This document shows positions 17,191-26,316 of a DNA stretch of 64,000 bases, piece by piece. The notes beneath the pieces were generated by a model, which ran no database searches, was not told the origin of the DNA, and was given only the letters and a program-made list of their open reading frames with translations. The DNA is taken from the NCBI GenBank assembly GCA_965215755.1, contig OZ244119.1, positions 2,914,001 through 2,978,000 of the forward strand. The letters run 5' to 3'. Position numbers and translations under genes: made by a program. The DNA comes from Tectiglobus sp965215755. Its GTDB lineage: Bacteria > Pseudomonadota > Alphaproteobacteria > Rhizobiales > Hyphomicrobiaceae. Numbering within the stretch: position 1 is the stretch's first letter; each line of letters starts with the position of its first letter.

Positions 17191-18573
17191 TTAGTTCTGT
17201 GTCGCGTCGCGCGCCGCAACAAACGCTGCGACCGAACGGTCAATGTCGGCGGTTGTCGTCGCATGTGAGCAAACACTAATACGGATGACAGGCTCCCCCT
17301 GCCACGTGCTTCCGCCGCACCAGCATTCGCCGGCGTCTTGCAGCTCCCGCAATGTGGCCTGGGTTTCATCTGGCGTGTTGCAGGACACGATCACCTGGTT
17401 AAACACGACATCATTTACGATGGTAAAGTCATGCGTGCTCAACTTATCTGCGATGTCGCGGGCATGGACACATAGCTGATCGACCAGCGCACCGACGCCA
17501 TTGCGGCCCATTGTGGCCAGCGTCGCCCAGAGTTCGATCCCGCGCGCACGCCGTGACATGTCTGATGTGTAGAGCATGCTGTCTCGCTTGTCGCTCCACT
17601 GCAGGTAGGCGCCGTCGGCTTGAAGCGCAGAGACGAGGGCGTTCCGATCCCTGCAGAATATGATGCCCGAGTCATAGGGCGCGTTGAGCGTCTTGTGAGC
17701 GTCAACTGACCATGAGTCAGCCAGTTCAAGTCCATCACACAGGTGGCGTTGGTTTGGCGATGCGGCAGCCCATAGGCCGAATGCACCGTCGACATGAACC
17801 CAGGCGCCGGCAGACTTGGCTTTGGTGCTGATTTCCCGAAGATCGTCGAATGCTCCGCTGTTGACGTTGCCAGCGGCAAGGATGAGGATTGTCGTGGGAT
17901 CAAGTTCAGGGAGTTCGTCCGCTTTCATGCGTCCTTGGTCGTCGCAAGCCACTTTTTCCACGCGATCGGAGCCAAGGCCGAGAAACGACAACGAACGGAA
18001 CACTGCACCGTGGGCCTGTTCACCCAAGACGACGCGGACAGGTGGTGCACCAAACAAACCGGCAGAAGCAACATCCCAATCCTGAGCTGTGAGGCATGCA
18101 TTGCGTGCCGCGGCTAATCCGCATGAGAGTGACATGGACGTGCCGCCGACAAAGCCGGCCGCTGTTCCTTCCGGCAGTTCGAGCAAATCAACAAGCCATC
18201 TTTCGCAAACCTGCTCTAGATGCGCTGCGATGGGTGACATCACATAGAGTGCTGCATTCTGGTCCCATGCATCAGCCAACCAGCGCGCGGCCAGCGCGGG
18301 AGGATGTGTGCCGCCATTAACAAAACCGAAGTAGCGTCCGCCGGTCGTGGGGACGGTAGCAGGGCTACCGATGCGATCCAGCTGTTCGATCACTGTTGAA
18401 GGATCGAGGCCGGCCTCGGGGAGTGGCTGGTCGAACTGACTGAGGTTCCCGAGAGCTTGTGCGTCAGGATAAACACGCTGATCTTTCGCTTGCTCGATGT
18501 ACGCCTGTGCGTAACTCTGAGCTTGCAGCAGTAGTTGTCGCGTGTCTGTTTTGGGCATGATGGCTTCCGACAT
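17191..18573 (-). CDS. PLP-dependent group II amino acid decarboxylase-like enzyme
   Basis: A 460-residue fold-type I PLP enzyme of the aromatic-L-amino-acid/glutamate decarboxylase family. The PLP lysine is K294 in SVDAHKTLN. H188 (EQAHGAV) stacks on the cofactor and D262 in HVDGAFG binds its pyridine nitrogen. Substrates of this family include aromatic amino acids, glutamate, aspartate and 2,4-diaminobutyrate, and some members act as aldehyde synthases. The choice cannot be made from sequence alone. It is 9 bases downstream of an aminotransferase gene on the same strand, indicating an operon, with a divergent MocR regulator beyond. Confidence 0.85.
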   Translation of the reverse strand: MSEAIMPKTDTRQLLLQAQSYAQAYIEQAKDQRVYPDAQALGNLSQFDQPLPEAGLDPSTVIEQLDRIGSPATVPTTGGRYFGFVNGGTHPPALAARWLADAWDQNAALYVMSPIAAHLEQVCERWLVDLLELPEGTAAGFVGGTSMSLSCGLAAARNACLTAQDWDVASAGLFGAPPVRVVLGEQAHGAVFRSLSFLGLGSDRVEKVACDDQGRMKADELPELDPTTILILAAGNVNSGAFDDLREISTKAKSAGAWVHVDGAFGLWAAASPNQRHLCDGLELADSWSVDAHKTLNAPYDSGIIFCRDRNALVSALQADGAYLQWSDKRDSMLYTSDMSRRARGIELWATLATMGRNGVGALVDQLCVHARDIADKLSTHDFTIVNDVVFNQVIVSCNTPDETQATLRELQDAGECWCGGSTWQGEPVIRISVCSHATTTADIDRSVAAFVAARDATQN

Positions 18574-18582
18574 TGGTTGAGA

Positions 18583-19749
18583 TCAGGCAGCGGCCTTGAG
18601 TGCATTATGGAGCGCATCCGTCATCCGCGCGAGACCGGTTTCGAGTTGGTCCATGGCAAGCAAACCAAATCCCAATCGAAAAACGCGGTTGTCTTCACCG
18701 AACCAGGAGCCCTTCGCAACGCGAACGCCTTTGCTGCTGAGAGCCTTGTAGAATCGAGCGGTTGCGCTTGAATCGAAGACGTCTGGATTCAAGCGGATGC
18801 AACAGAGAGCACCGGCATCCGGTTCAATCCATTCGACGACTTCGTTGTTCTGCAGAACCCAGTCTTCGGTTCGCTTAAGACCATCCTGCAAGCGGATTTG
18901 ACGGTCACCGAATATGCGGTCAATGCGCTTGAAGACACGAATGGCGAGTGCTTCATCAATGGTTGAGTTGGATATGACGGTGTTGAATTTGCCAAGTATC
19001 ATTTGCTCCCGGAGTGCCGGGTCCCGGGTGATGGCCCAACCGATGCGAAGCCCCGGTGCACCATGACACTTGGATAACGATGCGACCGATATAATTCGCG
19101 GATCGAGGCTTGCGGCAGAGGGAACCGGTGCATTTTCGCCGTAAACGGCCTCTCGGTAGGTTTCATCGACCACCAAGTAAGATTGTGGACTGATCTGTGC
19201 CATGTGTTCGGCGATGCGTTTGATCGTGACGGGGGCAATTGCGACGCCGGATGGGTTCTGAGGCGTTGCGAGGCTGAGCATACGGGTCGCCGATGTCATC
19301 TCGGCGGCGATATCTTCAGGCGTCAGCTTATAGCCAGCGTCGAAGGTCAGGCGAATTGTTCGAATGCGGGCGCGGACTGACTCGATCGTGCTGCGTGTGT
19401 TCGGGAAAAGTGGTGTCGTCGTGACGACCTCATCGCCCGGCTCGCAAATGCAGAATGCGGCAAGGAACAAGGCATGCATGCCACCTACCGTGATCACAAC
19501 GTCATCTGCGCTGACGCCATTTGCTTGCGCAATAGCCTGCCGTAGTTCTGGATTGCCTTGTGCCGTCCCATATCCAAGTGCGAGGTTGCTATTCCCTGCG
19601 CCGTCCTGAAGTCCGAGCTCACCCAACAAGAGATCAGGGCCTACGCTTTCCGCGAGATCAAACTCAGGCGTGTCCTCTGTGAGTGATATAATCTCATTGG
19701 GACTAAACCGGTTTTGTCGGGAGTTCTTAAGTTCTGGCATGGCTTTCAA
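18583..19749 (-). CDS. Class I/II PLP-dependent aminotransferase
   Basis: A 388-residue fold-type I aminotransferase. N165 (TPQNPSG), D195 and Y198 (VVDETY), the PLP lysine K227 (ASLSKCHG) and R236 (GLRIGW) are all present. It heads a two-gene operon with the decarboxylase-like gene 9 bases downstream, suggesting joint turnover of one amino acid or amine. The divergent MocR-type gene (19899) is the obvious regulator. ATG codons at 19749 and 19740 are both possible starts. Confidence 0.87.
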   Translation of the reverse strand: MKAMPELKNSRQNRFSPNEIISLTEDTPEFDLAESVGPDLLLGELGLQDGAGNSNLALGYGTAQGNPELRQAIAQANGVSADDVVITVGGMHALFLAAFCICEPGDEVVTTTPLFPNTRSTIESVRARIRTIRLTFDAGYKLTPEDIAAEMTSATRMLSLATPQNPSGVAIAPVTIKRIAEHMAQISPQSYLVVDETYREAVYGENAPVPSAASLDPRIISVASLSKCHGAPGLRIGWAITRDPALREQMILGKFNTVISNSTIDEALAIRVFKRIDRIFGDRQIRLQDGLKRTEDWVLQNNEVVEWIEPDAGALCCIRLNPDVFDSSATARFYKALSSKGVRVAKGSWFGEDNRVFRLGFGLLAMDQLETGLARMTDALHNALKAAA

Positions 19750-19801
19750 TCATCTCATCGACTTCCGTTTGGCGGTAATCTGGCGGATGCCCTCAAATGA
19801 G

Positions 19802-19858
19802 AACAGATACAGATTTACGAAATTGTATGGAGTACAGTCATGTTTTTCATTATCTGTT
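19802..19858. promoter_or_regulatory. Candidate MocR operator in divergent intergenic region
   Basis: AACAGATA (19802-19809) and TATCTGTT (19851-19858) are a perfect 8-base inverted repeat 41 bases apart. They lie in the 149-base gap between the aminotransferase and the MocR-type regulator genes. MocR proteins often bind spaced repeats in exactly this position. The repeat is short and could be chance. Confidence 0.35.
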
Positions 19859-19898
19859 AGTGACAGGCACCGGCGTTCAGCTCTCCACGGAATGATCA

Positions 19899-21314
19899 AT
19901 GCAGACGAAATACGAAGAAGTGGCCGATTTTGTTGTCAATCTGGTTGATTGCGGCGCACTGAGGATGGGCATGCGTGCACCGTCATTGCGCGCCATTGCT
20001 CGTGATCGCAAGGCCAGCATGTCGACAGTTCTGCAGGCTTATCGCTTGCTGGAAGATCGCGGCGTCTTGGAAGCACGGCCCAAGTCTGGCTTTTATGTCG
20101 CGAGCCATGGTCGTGTCAGTCTCGCACCGCCGACGACTTCGCAACCGCCGAAGCGGCCATCCGTGGTTACGATCAGCGGTCATGTCACGGAGCTTTTGGA
20201 GTACTCCTCACAACCTGATTTGGTGCCTCTTGGGTGCGCCATTCCAGGTGCTGAACTATTGTCAGCGGGGCGTCTTGATAGATTCATGGCGCGTGCTGCT
20301 CGATCGCATGGCCACGACTATAACATCTATACGGAACCGCGCGGTCTATTGCCGTTACGAGAAGAGATTTGCCGCCGTGTCATTCGCTGGGGACAGGTCT
20401 TGTCGCCTGATGATGTCGTTCTAACAATCGGATGCACCGAGGCGTTGTCGCTGTCACTGCAAGCACTCACCAAGCGTGGCGATACCGTCGCGATTGAGTC
20501 GCCGACTTACTTCGGGATGCTACAGGTGCTGGAGGCACTAGGCCTTAAAGCTCTTGAGTTGCCAACCAGCCCGGCCCGTGGAATTGAACCTGCTGCCCTC
20601 GATGCGGCGTTGGGCTCGCGACGCGTGAGTGCTTGTCTCTTCTCCTCAAGCTTCAACAATCCGCTCGGACATGCCATGCCGGATGAGCAGAAGCTGCAGA
20701 TCCTGGAGATCCTATCCCAGCATAACGTTCCACTGATTGAAGATGATATCTACGGCGATATCTACTTTGGGCAAGAGCGACCGTTGCCGTTCATGGCGAT
20801 GGAGACAGATGCTGAGATCATCTACTGCAGCTCGTTCTCGAAAACGATTGCGCCAGGCTATCGTGTTGGTTGGATTGTTGCGCGGCAGCGCATGCCAGAA
20901 ATCCTGGCGCAGAAGTTTGCGCAAACGATGTGTGGGCCGGCGCTGCCACAGGCGGCACTCGCGGAGTTCCTCGCTTCTGGGGGGTACGACAGTCATCTGA
21001 GACGCATCCGACGTGTCTTCGCAGATCATATTGATCGGATGACGCGGGCTATTGATCGGTACTTTCCTGAAGGGACACGCGTCACGCGTCCGGCCGGTGG
21101 CTTCGTGCTTTGGCTGGAATTGCCCCCAACCTGCGACAGCCGAGAGTTGTTCCATGCTGCGTTGAAAGCCGGTATTTGCTTTGCGCCTGGAGATATGTTC
21201 TCAGCCAGTGACCGCTATCGACATTGCATTCGACTGAGCTGTGGTGAGCCCTGGAGTGAGCGCATCGAGCAGAGTCTCGCAACGCTCGGCGAGCTTGCGA
21301 AGTCATTGAGTTAG
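19899..21314 (+). CDS. MocR-type (GntR/aminotransferase fusion) transcriptional regulator
   Basis: 471 residues. An N-terminal GntR winged helix (1-70; MRAPSLRAIARDRKASMSTVLQAYRLLEDRGVL) is joined by a linker to a class I aminotransferase-like domain, with YNIYTEPRGLLPLREEI, SFNNPLG and the PLP lysine K315 (SSFSKTIAPGYRVGW). MocR proteins use PLP or its adducts as effector and usually control a divergent amine or amino acid gene, here the aminotransferase/decarboxylase pair. The full PLP site is retained, so residual enzymatic activity is possible. Confidence 0.92.
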   Translation: MQTKYEEVADFVVNLVDCGALRMGMRAPSLRAIARDRKASMSTVLQAYRLLEDRGVLEARPKSGFYVASHGRVSLAPPTTSQPPKRPSVVTISGHVTELLEYSSQPDLVPLGCAIPGAELLSAGRLDRFMARAARSHGHDYNIYTEPRGLLPLREEICRRVIRWGQVLSPDDVVLTIGCTEALSLSLQALTKRGDTVAIESPTYFGMLQVLEALGLKALELPTSPARGIEPAALDAALGSRRVSACLFSSSFNNPLGHAMPDEQKLQILEILSQHNVPLIEDDIYGDIYFGQERPLPFMAMETDAEIIYCSSFSKTIAPGYRVGWIVARQRMPEILAQKFAQTMCGPALPQAALAEFLASGGYDSHLRRIRRVFADHIDRMTRAIDRYFPEGTRVTRPAGGFVLWLELPPTCDSRELFHAALKAGICFAPGDMFSASDRYRHCIRLSCGEPWSERIEQSLATLGELAKSLS

Positions 21315-21338
21315 CTAGATGTGAAGCTTCACATCTAG
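21315..21338. terminator. Perfect 24-base palindrome after the MocR gene, possible terminator
   Basis: The 12 bases CTAGATGTGAAG from 21315 are followed immediately by their exact reverse complement to 21338. It begins one base after the MocR stop codon (TAG, 21312-21314) and lies between this gene and the convergent hydrolase gene, so a bidirectional terminator is likely. No T tract follows, so a protein-binding operator (core TGTGAAGCTTCACA) is the alternative. Confidence 0.5.
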
Positions 21339-21392
21339 GCCGCCTAGGTGCTGGACGCGACGTCCCATGTACCTGACTTATCGCGCGATGAT

Positions 21393-22262
21393 CTAACCGA
21401 TCCAGAAACCGTCCTCCCACTGTGTCACGTGCCCCGTCGACGGCGATGGGAAATGAGCTGTGCACATCAGTGTTGAGGTATCACAGAAGCGGCCGAATAT
21501 CTCCCGGCGTGAGCGACCGGCCTGAGCCGAGTCGTAATCAGAGAACATACCGATCTCCGGATACCGCGCTTGCAGCGGGGAGTGGACCATATCGCCAGTG
21601 ATCAGAGCATCTTGGCCGGACTGTCCGACGAGGACAGAATAGTGATCAATCGTGTGGCCAGGTGATGGGATGAGCTGGACGTGGTCGTTGAGGCAATGAT
21701 TGCTGTGTACCGTTTCGACCATGTTCGCCTCGACCACTGGAAGAACCGATTCAGTGATCCACGGACTGCTCTCAGGGTCGGTTTGGTTGCGCTCTGTCCA
21801 GAACTGCAGCTCGCGATCCGAAAACACATATTTGGCGTTGGGAAAGGTCGGAACCCATCGGCCATTCTCCAGCCGCGTATTCCAGCCGACGTGATCGGTA
21901 TGTAAGTGCGTGCACATCACAAAATCGATGTCTTCGAATGTGAGGCCGGTTGCACGAAAGTTCTTTTCATAACTATCCAACTTCATTTGATGCCACATTG
22001 CGCGGATCGGCAAATTCTTATGATTGCCAACGCAGCTATCAATGAGAATGTTGTGGTGCTTGGTGCGGACAATATAACTCTGAATGCAGAGGATAACCTG
22101 ACCTGTGACAGGATCGATGAAGTTGGGTTCCAGCCATGAGCGATGCTGGTTCAAAGTTTCTTCTGTCAATGTCGGAAAGAACTCGAAGGTCGGGAACAGA
22201 GGTTCCTGCTGCTCGATGACCTGCTGAATGGTGATATCGCCCAAAGCGATTGTGTTGACCAT
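21393..22262 (-). CDS. Metallo-beta-lactamase fold hydrolase
   Basis: A 289-residue MBL-fold hydrolase. The zinc motif H119-x-H121-x-D123-H124 (THLHTDHVGWN) is intact, with a further zinc His in SPGHTIDHY and the bridging Asp in LITGDMVH. Sequence style resembles lactonase-like and other small-molecule hydrolases. The long N-terminal strand with FPTLTEETLNQHRSWLEPNF is typical of a common proteobacterial subgroup. It is divergent from the hydantoinase pair across about 300 bases and may belong to the same catabolic function, but this is unproven. Confidence 0.85.
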   Translation of the reverse strand: MVNTIALGDITIQQVIEQQEPLFPTFEFFPTLTEETLNQHRSWLEPNFIDPVTGQVILCIQSYIVRTKHHNILIDSCVGNHKNLPIRAMWHQMKLDSYEKNFRATGLTFEDIDFVMCTHLHTDHVGWNTRLENGRWVPTFPNAKYVFSDRELQFWTERNQTDPESSPWITESVLPVVEANMVETVHSNHCLNDHVQLIPSPGHTIDHYSVLVGQSGQDALITGDMVHSPLQARYPEIGMFSDYDSAQAGRSRREIFGRFCDTSTLMCTAHFPSPSTGHVTQWEDGFWIG

Positions 22263-22570
22263 GACTGTGTCTTTCCGTGGATCCGATCGCCGTTTTGGAT
22301 GGCCAATCCGCTACTAGCAATTGGAGTTTTTTTGCCTGTGCTTGGACCGCAGATTACTGGAAGTCCTCCAAAGATTCCACCAGACACGCTTGTGGTCACT
22401 TTAAGAATTCAATGAGCAGTTTGTATCAGGGGGTGGGGGAAGTGAATATCATGTCTCTGGTTGCTGCCGTCGACGAGACCATGAAAAATCAACTCATTGG
22501 GTCTTGTTTATGTCCGGCGCTCACATGGTAAATCGATCCATGCGCGTCAGGCTTCGGGGGAGTTCGTTGG
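22263..22570. other. Divergent intergenic region, no supported gene
   Basis: About 308 bases between the MBL hydrolase (start 22262, minus) and hyuA (start 22571, plus). It should contain promoters for both. I find no clear inverted repeat or promoter consensus, and no frame there resembles a protein. Confidence 0.5.
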
Positions 22571-24673
22571 GTGTCCGAAACGAAACGATTGGCAATCGGT
22601 GTTGACATTGGTGGAACGTTTACTGATGTCGTCGTGGTCGACAAAGCCAACAGTGCGATCCATTCTGCCAAGGTCCTGACGACGCCGGATGAACCCGAAC
22701 GTGCAGTGCTGAATGCTGTCGACGCCATGTTGACACAGACTGCTGCTGCGGCCCCGGAAATCAGTACGATCGTTCATGGGACAACGCTTGCCACCAACGC
22801 CATTATTGAGCGGAAGGGCGCTCACGTTGTGCTTCTGACGACGCAAGGCTTTCGGGATGCCCTCGAGACGCGCACGGAATTGCGATACGATCTCTATGAT
22901 CTTTTTATTCAGCTCCCCGAACCGTTGGTGCCGCGGCGCCGACGCATAGGCATATCAGAGCGCACAACCTATGACGGGGTCGTTCTTTCCGAGCTTGATA
23001 CCACTGACGTCAGTCAGGCGCTCAGCTCAGCAGAGGCGGACGGTGTTGAGGCTATTGCCGTGTGCTTCCTGCATAGCTATGCCAATCCGGAAAATGAGCA
23101 AGCTGCGCGGGACGCGATCCGGGCGATCAACCCAGATTTGCCGATTACACTGTCTTCGGATGTGCTGCCTGAAATTGGTGAGTATGGCCGGGTCTCGACA
23201 ACCGTGGCCAATGCTTATGTACAACCTTTGATCGATCGCTATCTTGGTGCACTTGATAGAGCACTGGCTGAGAAAGGATCGTCTGCAGCTTTTTTCGTCA
23301 TGGGATCGAATGCCGGAACGCTGAGCCTCGATGTGGCGCGGCAATATCCTGTGCGGTTGGTTGAATCCGGACCGGCAGCCGGAGTATCAATCGCAGCCCA
23401 CTATGCCCGTCAACTTGAGACATCTCACCTGCTCTCATTCGATATGGGCGGCACGACGGCCAAGATTTCGCTCATAACAGACTACGAGCCAACGCGAACA
23501 ACTGAGCTTGAAGTGGCCCGCGTCAAACGTTTCCAGCAGGGTAGTGGTTTGCTGTTGAAGGCGCCTGCTGTCGACCTGATCGAGATTGGTGCTGGTGGTG
23601 GTAGTATTGCCGCCGTTGATGATCTCGGCCTGATCACTGTCGGGCCTGAGAGTGCGGGCTCGTCGCCGGGGCCGGCGTGCTATGGCCAGGGTGGGACGAA
23701 GGCGACGGTGACAGACGCGAATGTTGCTCTTGGTCTTCTTAACCCCGATTACTTCTTGGGCGGTAAGATGCAGCTTGATCGAGAGAAATCGAAAGCGGCT
23801 GTTGAGAATGATGTTGCGAAGCCGCTGGGCGTGACTATTGAGCGTGCGGCATCAAGCATCTTCGAGGTCGTCAATGATAACATGGCGAATGCTGCAGCCG
23901 TCTATTCCGCCGAACAGGGAATTGATCTTCGCCGCTATGAGCTGTTGGCGTTCGGTGGTGCTGCGCCTGCGCATGCCTGGGATGTGGCGCGCCGCCTCGG
24001 TATCGGTACAGTCCGGATCCCGTTTGCAGCTGGTGTTTTATCTGCGCTGGGCTGTCTGACGTCGCCGATGTCTTTCGACTTCGTGTTTGGCTATATGCGC
24101 GAACTCGATCACATCGACTGGCAGCATGTGAATGATCGCTATGACGCGCTGGAGGCGCAGGGACGGCAGCAGCTGGAAGATGCCGGTGTCGACGATGGTG
24201 TGTCGGTTACGCTGGCTGCAGATATGCGATACTACGGCCAGCGCTACGAGGTTACGGTTCGGCTTTCGCGTGATGATCTCAGCGAGAACAATGCTTTGGT
24301 CATCCAATCAAAGTTCTACAAGGCCTATCGGGAATATTACGGGCGTGAAATTGCTGATGTCCCAATTGAGACCGTGAGTTGGCGGATGAACGTGTCCGGT
24401 CCGCGGCCGGAATTGGATATCAGCTGGTCGGGCCGTGATAGTCAGAGTGGCAGGGTTGAACCGAAAGCGGAGCGACAGGTCGTGTTTCCGAACACCGCCG
24501 AGGCGCTTAACTGCAAGGTTTATGAACGTTCCGATTTGCCCATCGCTGCTGAAATCCAAGGACCGGCGATCATTGAAGACCATGAGTCGACCACGGTTGT
24601 CCCGCCTGGTGCGCATGTCCGGGTTGATCAAGAGCGCATGCTTGTACTGGATATTAGCGGAGTATTGTCATGA
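22571..24673 (+). CDS. hyuA: Hydantoinase/oxoprolinase family protein, subunit A
   Basis: A 700-residue HyuA-type ATPase subunit of the hydantoinase/5-oxoprolinase/acetone carboxylase superfamily. The actin-like ATP-binding fold shows IGVDIGGTFTDVVVVD (8-23), IVHGTTLATNAI (72-83), the phosphate-2 loop LLSFDMGGTTAKI and the conserved GAGGGSIA. With subunit B it hydrolyses a cyclic amide, such as a hydantoin or 5-oxoproline, at the cost of ATP. The start is a GTG. The hyuB gene overlaps its last 4 bases (ATGA), giving translational coupling. Confidence 0.92.
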   Translation: MSETKRLAIGVDIGGTFTDVVVVDKANSAIHSAKVLTTPDEPERAVLNAVDAMLTQTAAAAPEISTIVHGTTLATNAIIERKGAHVVLLTTQGFRDALETRTELRYDLYDLFIQLPEPLVPRRRRIGISERTTYDGVVLSELDTTDVSQALSSAEADGVEAIAVCFLHSYANPENEQAARDAIRAINPDLPITLSSDVLPEIGEYGRVSTTVANAYVQPLIDRYLGALDRALAEKGSSAAFFVMGSNAGTLSLDVARQYPVRLVESGPAAGVSIAAHYARQLETSHLLSFDMGGTTAKISLITDYEPTRTTELEVARVKRFQQGSGLLLKAPAVDLIEIGAGGGSIAAVDDLGLITVGPESAGSSPGPACYGQGGTKATVTDANVALGLLNPDYFLGGKMQLDREKSKAAVENDVAKPLGVTIERAASSIFEVVNDNMANAAAVYSAEQGIDLRRYELLAFGGAAPAHAWDVARRLGIGTVRIPFAAGVLSALGCLTSPMSFDFVFGYMRELDHIDWQHVNDRYDALEAQGRQQLEDAGVDDGVSVTLAADMRYYGQRYEVTVRLSRDDLSENNALVIQSKFYKAYREYYGREIADVPIETVSWRMNVSGPRPELDISWSGRDSQSGRVEPKAERQVVFPNTAEALNCKVYERSDLPIAAEIQGPAIIEDHESTTVVPPGAHVRVDQERMLVLDISGVLS

Positions 24674-26316
24674 GCGATGGAAACCGTATTGATCCCGTCA
24701 CTCTGACGATGTGGTGGAACAAGCTGATCACGATTGTCGATGAGGCGCAGGCGACGCTGCTGAGGACCGCGTTTTCGCGGATTGTCACGGACGCCTGGGA
24801 TTTCAGTTGCGCACTGTTCGACACGAAAGGGCGGATGATTGCCCAAGGGCGTCATGGTCTGCCGCAATTCACCGGTTGCATGTCGTTTGCCGTGCCTGAT
24901 TTTCTGGCAGCCTTTCCACCGGAGACACTGCAGCCGGGCGACAGCCTGATCACAACGGATCCCTGGATTGGGGCCAGTCAGATCAACGATGTCTTTTTCC
25001 TTACCCCGATTTTCCGCGGTGGAGAAATCGTAGCCTACGCGATGAATGTATCGCACTCCCCGGACGTGGGCGGCCGCCTGTTGTCGGCGGACTCGAAAGA
25101 AGTCTTCGAGGAAGGCTTTCGCCTACCGGTCATAAAGCTCTACCAAGGCGGCGAGCCCAACGCAGACTTATTCCGCATCATCAAGATGAATGTGCGTGTG
25201 CCGGATATTGTGATTGGCGATCTTGAGGCGCAGCTGGCTGCCAACGTGATTACGGAGCGCCGCGTTCAGGAATTCATGGATGCAAACCGGCTTGATCGGC
25301 TTGATGATCTCTTTGAGGAGATCTGGTCGCGGTCGGATCAAGCCATGGCTCAGGCTATTGGTGCTATGCCTGATGGGACGTTCACCGGGGAGGTGGAGAC
25401 TGATGGCTTTGAGACCCCACTGAAACTCAAGTGCGCCGTCACCGTCGATGGCGAGCGTCTGCATGTCGATTGCACGGGTTCATCACCACAGGATGTGTTT
25501 GGTATCAATACAACATGGCGGTGGTCGTTTGCGGAAATTGCATTTGGCTGTGTTACCGTCGCGAGACCGTCATCACCGGTGAATGGTGCAACGCTTGGCC
25601 GGATCGAATACACAGTGCCGGAAGGTACAGTGATCAATGCCACGTTCCCTTCGGCCCTGGGCGGGCGGGCACTGGTCTCAATGTATTTGCCGAGCCTTAT
25701 AATTCGGACGCTGGGTCAAGCCCTGCCCGATAAGACCAATGCCGAGACCGGGGCGCCACCACATCTTTCGGCTTTCATGGGGACGGGAAATAGCGGCCGC
25801 CGGTTCGTTGATATTATGTTTGCCAATGGCGGGCTTGGGGCGCGACCGAACATGGATGGCATCTCTTCGCTGGGTTTTCCTTCGAATATTTCGGGCGTGC
25901 CTGTGGAAGTGACCGAGAATGAAAAGCCACTCAGATTTCTGCATAAGGAACTGGCTCAGGACTCTGGTGGTGCAGGTAAATTCCGCGGTGGTCTCGGGCA
26001 CGCACTGGCGGTTCAGTCGACTTCGGAAGATGTCATGACATTCGCAATGCGGATGGACCGAACAGAACACCCGACGATTGGCGTTGCGGGCGGCCTCAAT
26101 GGCGCCAAATCCCGGATAGCGATTAATGATGAGATGGCGCATCCGAAGAAAACGCGCGAAGTGAACAAAGGTGACGTTTTCTCGATCCAATGCGCTGGAG
26201 GGGCTGGACACGGCAATCCGCAAGACCGTGATGCTTCTGCTATCGAATCTGATTTGCGCGATGGCTATATCTCAGAAGAGGCGGCCAGCCGCGACTATGG
26301 CTGGGAGAAGTCGTAA
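24670..26316 (+). CDS. hyuB: Hydantoinase B/oxoprolinase family protein, subunit B
   Basis: A 548-residue HyuB-type subunit. Typical segments are ITIVDEAQATLLRTAFS (16-32), the DFSCALFDTKGRMIAQ region, TDPWIGASQINDV (95-107) and the C-terminal GGAGKFRGGLG and GDVFSIQCAGGAGHGNP. It is the catalytic partner of HyuA and is translationally coupled to it. The exact substrate (N-methylhydantoin, hydantoin or 5-oxoproline) cannot be set from sequence. No separate carbamoylase is adjacent. Confidence 0.92.
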   Translation: MSDGNRIDPVTLTMWWNKLITIVDEAQATLLRTAFSRIVTDAWDFSCALFDTKGRMIAQGRHGLPQFTGCMSFAVPDFLAAFPPETLQPGDSLITTDPWIGASQINDVFFLTPIFRGGEIVAYAMNVSHSPDVGGRLLSADSKEVFEEGFRLPVIKLYQGGEPNADLFRIIKMNVRVPDIVIGDLEAQLAANVITERRVQEFMDANRLDRLDDLFEEIWSRSDQAMAQAIGAMPDGTFTGEVETDGFETPLKLKCAVTVDGERLHVDCTGSSPQDVFGINTTWRWSFAEIAFGCVTVARPSSPVNGATLGRIEYTVPEGTVINATFPSALGGRALVSMYLPSLIIRTLGQALPDKTNAETGAPPHLSAFMGTGNSGRRFVDIMFANGGLGARPNMDGISSLGFPSNISGVPVEVTENEKPLRFLHKELAQDSGGAGKFRGGLGHALAVQSTSEDVMTFAMRMDRTEHPTIGVAGGLNGAKSRIAINDEMAHPKKTREVNKGDVFSIQCAGGAGHGNPQDRDASAIESDLRDGYISEEAASRDYGWEKS

